From: JAYFNU01 sp964460755 | GTDB lineage: Bacteria > Bacillota > Clostridia > Oscillospirales > Ruminococcaceae | Length of the DNA: 16,507 nt | Direction: 5' to 3' | Assembly: GCA_964460755.1 (NCBI GenBank) | Contig: CAYWQL010000029.1 | Location: forward strand, 1 to 16,507 | Shown here: one piece after another, positions 13,878-16,507 of the stretch | How the letters are laid out: every line of letters begins with the position of its first letter | How positions within the stretch are numbered: the stretch's first letter is position 1 | The notes under the pieces: model-generated | Databases searched by the model: none | Seen by the model: only the letters and a program-made list of their open reading frames with translations | Told to the model about the DNA's origin: nothing | Translations under genes and position numbers: made by a program

Positions 13878-13913
13878 CGAAAAACGGACGCGTGCCTGCG
13901 CGTCCGTTTTTCG
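13878..13913 (+). terminator. Terminator of the GH3 gene
   Basis: A perfect 15-bp stem (arms 13878-13892 and 13899-13913) encloses loop TGCCTG. The arms carry AAAAAC and GTTTTT, so the T-run is within the descending arm, and T residues continue at 13917-13920. The symmetry allows function on either strand. Confidence 0.9.
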
Positions 13914-13929
13914 TGCTTTTCGCCGACGC

Positions 13930-13959
13930 TTGTCCGAGCGACGCGGACGGTGGTATAAT
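13930..13959 (+). promoter_or_regulatory. Promoter of the ABM-fold gene
   Basis: TATAAT (13954-13959) is a perfect -10 with a TGG extension. TTGTCC (13930-13935) lies 18 bp upstream as a partial -35. Initiation near 13966 gives a leader of about 22 nt with GGAGGA in it. Confidence 0.82.
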
Positions 13960-13987
13960 AAAGCGGTATCTAACGGAGGAAAAAAAG

Positions 13988-14272
13988 ATGAGTCTTACAG
14001 TCAACATATATTACACAGGCGAAAGCGGAAACGCAAAAAGTTTCGCAGAAGAAATGCTTTCGAGCAAAACGGTCGATTTAATCCGCGCCGAAGAAGGCAA
14101 CGAAGGGTACGAATATTTCACATCTCTTGAGGACGATAAGACGGTGCTTCTTATCGACCGTTGGAGCGACCAAAAGGCGCTCGATGACCATCACAAATCG
14201 GAAATGATGAAGACCATAGCGATGCTTCGCGAAAAATACAAGCTTCATATGCGGGTTGAACGCTTTTTTTAA
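13988..14272 (+). CDS. Antibiotic biosynthesis monooxygenase (ABM)-fold protein, YgiN-like
   Basis: This 94-residue cytoplasmic protein has the ferredoxin-like ABM fold pattern: a first strand LTVNIYYT, an Ala-rich helix, then YFTSLEDDKTVLLIDRWSD and the ALDDHHKSEMM helix with the His68-His69 pair found near this position in the family. Relatives act as quinol monooxygenases or dimeric small-molecule-binding proteins; the reaction here is not known. A longer upstream frame from 13892 would run through the promoter and the preceding terminator, so ATG 13988, seven bases after GGAGGA (13975-13980), is chosen. The XRE regulator gene begins 70 bases downstream with no terminator between, so co-transcription is likely. 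Confidence 0.83.
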   Translation: MSLTVNIYYTGESGNAKSFAEEMLSSKTVDLIRAEEGNEGYEYFTSLEDDKTVLLIDRWSDQKALDDHHKSEMMKTIAMLREKYKLHMRVERFF

Positions 14273-14289
14273 ACTCTACGGAGCGTGGG

Positions 14290-14303
14290 TGTTATTCCTA
14301 ACA
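14290..14303. other. Small dyad upstream of the XRE regulator
   Basis: TGTTA and TAACA flank TTCC in the 70-nt gap before the regulator gene. Its size suits a short HTH dimer site, so autoregulation is possible. A poor TATAAG (14311-14316) lies just downstream without a good -35. Confidence 0.25.
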
Positions 14304-14342
14304 GCGAAGGTATAAGCTTAGTTTTAGAAAGGGGGCGACGGA

Positions 14343-14948
14343 ATGAACCAAGTTCAAATCGGAAAATTTATTTCGTCTATGCGAAAAGAGCGGGGGCTTA
14401 CCCAGCGACAGCTCGCGGACGGACTGAATATCAGCGACAAGACGGTGTCAAAGTGGGAATGCGGGAACGGGCTTCCCGAGGTTTCGCTAATGATACCCCT
14501 TTGCGATATGCTTGATATTAACGTAAACGAAATGCTTTCCGCTCAGAAGCTTTCCGCCGCCGACTATCAAAAAAAAGCGGAGGAAAACATTATGAACCTA
14601 CTTGAAGAAAACGCTGAGAACAAAAAGAAACTTATTCTGTCGATTATAATGGGCTTCACCTGTGTTATCGCCGTCACGTCGCTCGTGATGCTTGCGGCTT
14701 TTTTGAATATCCCCATCGCCGCGCGTATCGGATTTATCGTTTTTGCGATTATCGTAGCCGTTGCGGGTATCAGCGCCGCCGCCGTTCTCGACAGAGAAGC
14801 CGGAACCTTCGAGTGTCCGTCCTGCGGCGTTCGCTTTGTGCCGAGTATGAGCGATTACGTGAAGGGTTATCACACCTTCACAAAGCGCAGGCTGACCTGC
14901 CCCGAGTGTGGAAAAACGAGTATGTGCAAGAAGAAGATAAAAAAATAA
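14343..14948 (+). CDS. XRE-family HTH regulator with two membrane helices and a zinc ribbon
   Basis: This 201-residue protein joins three parts. Residues 5-60 are a Cro/C1-type helix-turn-helix (GLTQRQLADGLNISDKTVSKWE), expected to bind DNA. A charged, helical stretch at 70-97 leads to two hydrophobic helices at about 98-121 and 125-149. The tail has two CxxC pairs, Cys158/Cys161 and Cys186/Cys189, a zinc-ribbon pattern, plus a basic end. With two helices, both the HTH and the ribbon should face the cytoplasm, so it is a membrane-tethered regulator; its signal is unknown. ATG 14343 follows a G-rich site (AAAGGGGG) by about six bases. It probably shares the transcript of the ABM gene. Confidence 0.88.
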   Translation: MNQVQIGKFISSMRKERGLTQRQLADGLNISDKTVSKWECGNGLPEVSLMIPLCDMLDINVNEMLSAQKLSAADYQKKAEENIMNLLEENAENKKKLILSIIMGFTCVIAVTSLVMLAAFLNIPIAARIGFIVFAIIVAVAGISAAAVLDREAGTFECPSCGVRFVPSMSDYVKGYHTFTKRRLTCPECGKTSMCKKKIKK

Positions 14949-14962
14949 TGCTATTAAAAAGA

Positions 14963-15003
14963 GGGCTTTCGTCGTCATATCGACAGCGAAGGCCCCGTTT
15001 TTA
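14963..15003. terminator. Bidirectional terminator between convergent units
   Basis: GGGCTTTCG (14963-14971) pairs with CGAAGGCCC (14987-14995) with one G-T pair. T residues follow on the plus strand, and AAAAAG precedes it so that the minus-strand copy also ends in a T-run. It closes the XRE unit and the AlkD unit. Confidence 0.85.
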
Positions 15004-15030
15004 TTTAGTTTTTTATGTTTGAGCTGACCG

Positions 15031-15723
15031 CTATTTTATTCTCAGCGTGCGAAGATATTTCTTTTGCTCGTCGGTTATGCGGTAGCTTTCTATTGATTTT
15101 TGTATCGTCTTATTGTGGACCCAAACGTCGAGCCGCCGGTTTTCGATGTAGGGTACAGCCGTGTCGTACTGCTTGGCGAGCGCCGTTGCGAAATACCACG
15201 CGCTCATCATATTGATGTAGTATTCGTCCGAGCGCACCGACGAGACGAGCTCTAACGCTTCTTTTTTAAAGCTCTCGTCAAGAAAATGGCTCATAAGCAT
15301 CTCGATTCCGAAACGAACGGTATAGGTCTTGCCGGACGCTATCCATTCTTTACATTTTTCGAACAACTCAGGACGATGTTTGTTAAAAACCCTCGGCGAC
15401 ATAAGGTCGCAGGTCGCCCAGTTGTCAACATAGGGCAAAAACTCGTCGAGACGGCGCACCGTTTCGTCATAATCCTTTATGGTTTCGATAATGAACCCGT
15501 GAAGATTGTTTTCCTCATAATAGATGTGGGGAAGCAGACCGATAAACTCCATCGCTTCGGGAAGCTTCGCAAATTCCTTGGCGAGCTTTCGCAGCTCGGG
15601 CGTGCGAACGCCGATAACGGCATCGGGGCTAACCGTCGGCATAAGCTTGCATTGAAAGTCCTTGTATTTAAGGTCCTGAAGCAAAAAAAGCTGTGAAACG
15701 ACCTTTTTTTCGATTTCGTCCAT
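15031..15723 (-). CDS. AlkD-like DNA alkylation repair protein
   Basis: This 230-residue all-helical HEAT-like repeat protein fits the AlkC/AlkD DNA glycosylase family, which removes N3- and N7-alkylated purines without flipping the base. Early signature: GVRTPELRKLAKE (38-50). The catalytic region reads VDNWATCDLMSP, giving Trp102 and Asp106 with the same spacing as Trp109 and Asp113 of B. cereus AlkD. Arg137 (YTVRFGIEML) and Trp176 (MSAWYFATAL) fit AlkD Arg148 and Trp187. The set of key residues looks complete, so activity is likely. ATG 15723 is seven bases after AGGAG (15731-15735), which overlaps the stop of the upstream acetyltransferase gene. The two form an operon that ends at the shared terminator. 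Confidence 0.92.
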   Translation of the reverse strand: MDEIEKKVVSQLFLLQDLKYKDFQCKLMPTVSPDAVIGVRTPELRKLAKEFAKLPEAMEFIGLLPHIYYEENNLHGFIIETIKDYDETVRRLDEFLPYVDNWATCDLMSPRVFNKHRPELFEKCKEWIASGKTYTVRFGIEMLMSHFLDESFKKEALELVSSVRSDEYYINMMSAWYFATALAKQYDTAVPYIENRRLDVWVHNKTIQKSIESYRITDEQKKYLRTLRIK

Positions 15724-15733
15724 AAAAACGCTC

Positions 15734-16285
15734 CTATTCGAAATTCGGGTTTATTATTCCGTAAAGCGCCTCGTCGCAAATGCCCGTGTTGTTGTGGTCG
15801 GCGCGTATTCTTGTGCCCTCGTAAAGAAGTCCGCATTTTTTCATTACCTTGCCCGAATTCGGATTGTTGGGGTCGTGGCGGGAGGAAACCCTGTTCATAC
15901 CGACCTCGTTAAAGAAAAAGTCAATAAGCGCCGCAAGCGCTTCGGAGGTATATCCCTTGTGCCAGTATTTGTGCCCGATACAGTATCCGATTTCGACCGA
16001 GCTTGCCGCTTCGTTATAATCGACGACGCCGATACTGCCGATAGCTTTTTTGCCCCGCTTAAGCTCTATGCACCACTGATAATATTTCGTGTCGGAATAG
16101 TTTTTTATCCAAGACTCGAGAATATATCGGCTGACTTCAATGCTTGAATGGGCTGGCCAAGTTAAAAATTTTGTGACGTCGTCGTCGCTTGCCCAGTTGT
16201 TAAACATATCTTTGTCGTCGCTCTCGCGAAAGCGACGAAGTATGAGCCGTTCGGTTTCGATTTGCTGTGTGCCAAGATGTTTCAT
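15734..16285 (-). CDS. GNAT acetyltransferase, RimJ/RimL type
   Basis: This 183-residue protein starts with the group's ETERLILRRFRESD block and contains IGSIGVVDYNEAASSVEIGYCIGHKYWHKGYTSEAL, which holds the acetyl-CoA pyrophosphate loop (HKGYTSEA), then MNRVSSRHDPNNPNSGKVMKKCGL. These features are typical of RimJ/RimL-like N-acetyltransferases that modify protein N-termini or small amines. The exact acceptor is unknown. The start ATG at 16285 follows GAGGG by about seven bases. It is the first gene of a two-gene unit with the AlkD-like repair gene, ten bases apart. Confidence 0.9.
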   Translation of the reverse strand: MKHLGTQQIETERLILRRFRESDDKDMFNNWASDDDVTKFLTWPAHSSIEVSRYILESWIKNYSDTKYYQWCIELKRGKKAIGSIGVVDYNEAASSVEIGYCIGHKYWHKGYTSEALAALIDFFFNEVGMNRVSSRHDPNNPNSGKVMKKCGLLYEGTRIRADHNNTGICDEALYGIINPNFE

Positions 16286-16313
16286 AAAATACCCTCGCAG
16301 TTTTATTTCGAAA

Positions 16314-16342
16314 AGTATATCATTTTTTGTTTTTTATAACAA
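16314..16342 (-). promoter_or_regulatory. Promoter of the RimL-like/AlkD-like unit
   Basis: On the minus strand TTGTTA (16337-16342) and TATACT (16314-16319) are spaced by 17 bp, and TGA precedes the -10 as an extension. The leader would be about 22 nt. Confidence 0.8.
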
Positions 16343-16383
16343 TCTTAATTTAAAAGTTTCTCGGCTTTCTTTTTGTTACTTAA

Positions 16384-16413
16384 TTGACTTTTCACACGGC
16401 GATATTGTATAAT
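16384..16413 (+). promoter_or_regulatory. Promoter of the tRNA-Ser gene
   Basis: TTGACT (16384-16389) and a perfect TATAAT (16408-16413) are 18 bp apart, eleven of twelve consensus bases. Initiation near 16420 gives a 5' leader of about 40 nt for processing by RNase P. Confidence 0.88.
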
Positions 16414-16460
16414 ATCTCTTGCGCGGTTCCCTTAAAAATTAACAAACAATAATTAACTTT

Positions 16461-16507
16461 GGAGAAGTACTCAAGCTGGCCGAAGAGGCGCCCCTGCTAA
16501 GGGCGTA
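16461..16507 (+). tRNA. tRNA-Ser (anticodon GCU), 5' part, cut by the window end
   Basis: The 5' acceptor strand GGAGAAG is followed by TA and a three-pair D stem (CTC and GAG) with a GG-containing loop. The anticodon stem CGCCC/GGGCG encloses CTGCTAA with anticodon GCT at 16496-16498, reading AGC/AGU serine codons. The sequence stops at the start of what should be the long variable arm, so the 3' half is outside the window. Confidence 0.93.

Noticed and set aside
13892..13987. Upstream extension of the ABM-fold protein
   Set aside because: The extension would start inside the GH3 terminator and pass through the TATAAT promoter; ATG 13988 has a strong ribosome binding site.
16461..16507. tRNA-Ser gene as an integration site of a mobile element
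   Set aside because: No integrase, direct repeat or change of composition is seen on the side that is visible; the 3' end of the tRNA is outside the window.

Overview
The window looks like chromosomal DNA of a Gram-positive, low-to-mid GC bacterium, most likely a member of the Clostridia. The evidence is purine-rich ribosome binding sites (AGGAGG type) before most starts, sigma-A-like promoters that often carry a TGn extension, lipoprotein signal peptides, an energy-coupling-factor (ECF) vitamin-type transporter, a large clostridial-type FtsX permease and ATPase pair, and Firmicutes-style intrinsic terminators. No species can be named from the sequence alone. No insertion sequence, phage gene or CRISPR array was seen.

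Layout. (1) 111-1339, plus strand: a single-gene unit for a lipoprotein with TPR-like and leucine-rich repeats, closed by a strong terminator shared with the convergent operon. (2) 5468-1311, minus strand: a four-gene operon in the order SAM hydroxide adenosyltransferase (DUF62), UPF0397-type ECF S component, double-ATPase EcfA protein, EcfT protein. It has one clear promoter, and hairpins separate the enzyme, the S gene and the A-T genes. (3) 9321-5520, minus strand: an ABC exporter-type ATPase and a 999-residue two-FtsX-domain permease with a long coiled coil. (4) 9366-11889, plus strand: divergent from (3) across a control region with a perfect 12-bp inverted repeat. It holds a small anchored extracytoplasmic protein of unknown function, a polytopic GT-C/DUF6056-like membrane protein and a GNAT acetyltransferase. 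(5) 11967-13913: a lipoprotein GH3 beta-glucosidase with its own promoter and terminator. (6) 13930-15003: an ABM-fold small protein and an XRE regulator fused to two membrane segments and a zinc ribbon. (7) 16342-14963, minus strand: a RimJ/RimL-like acetyltransferase and an AlkD-like DNA glycosylase. (8) 16384-end: a promoter and the 5' part of a tRNA-Ser(GCU) gene that runs off the window.

How genes work together. The clearest multi-gene system is (2). An enzyme that acts on S-adenosylmethionine is transcribed with a complete dedicated ECF importer, which suggests salvage of a SAM-, methionine- or adenosine-related compound; the substrate is inferred, not shown. The enzyme's active-site motifs depart from those I remember for canonical hydrolases. 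The ABC pair (3) and the membrane-protein pair (4) face each other across a symmetric control region and may be co-regulated. The other units are ordinary single-gene or two-gene transcripts. Several longest-ORF starts (TTG codons at 119, 4531, 8578 and 9887, and the ATG at 9408) were replaced by downstream ATGs with better ribosome binding sites or promoter fit.
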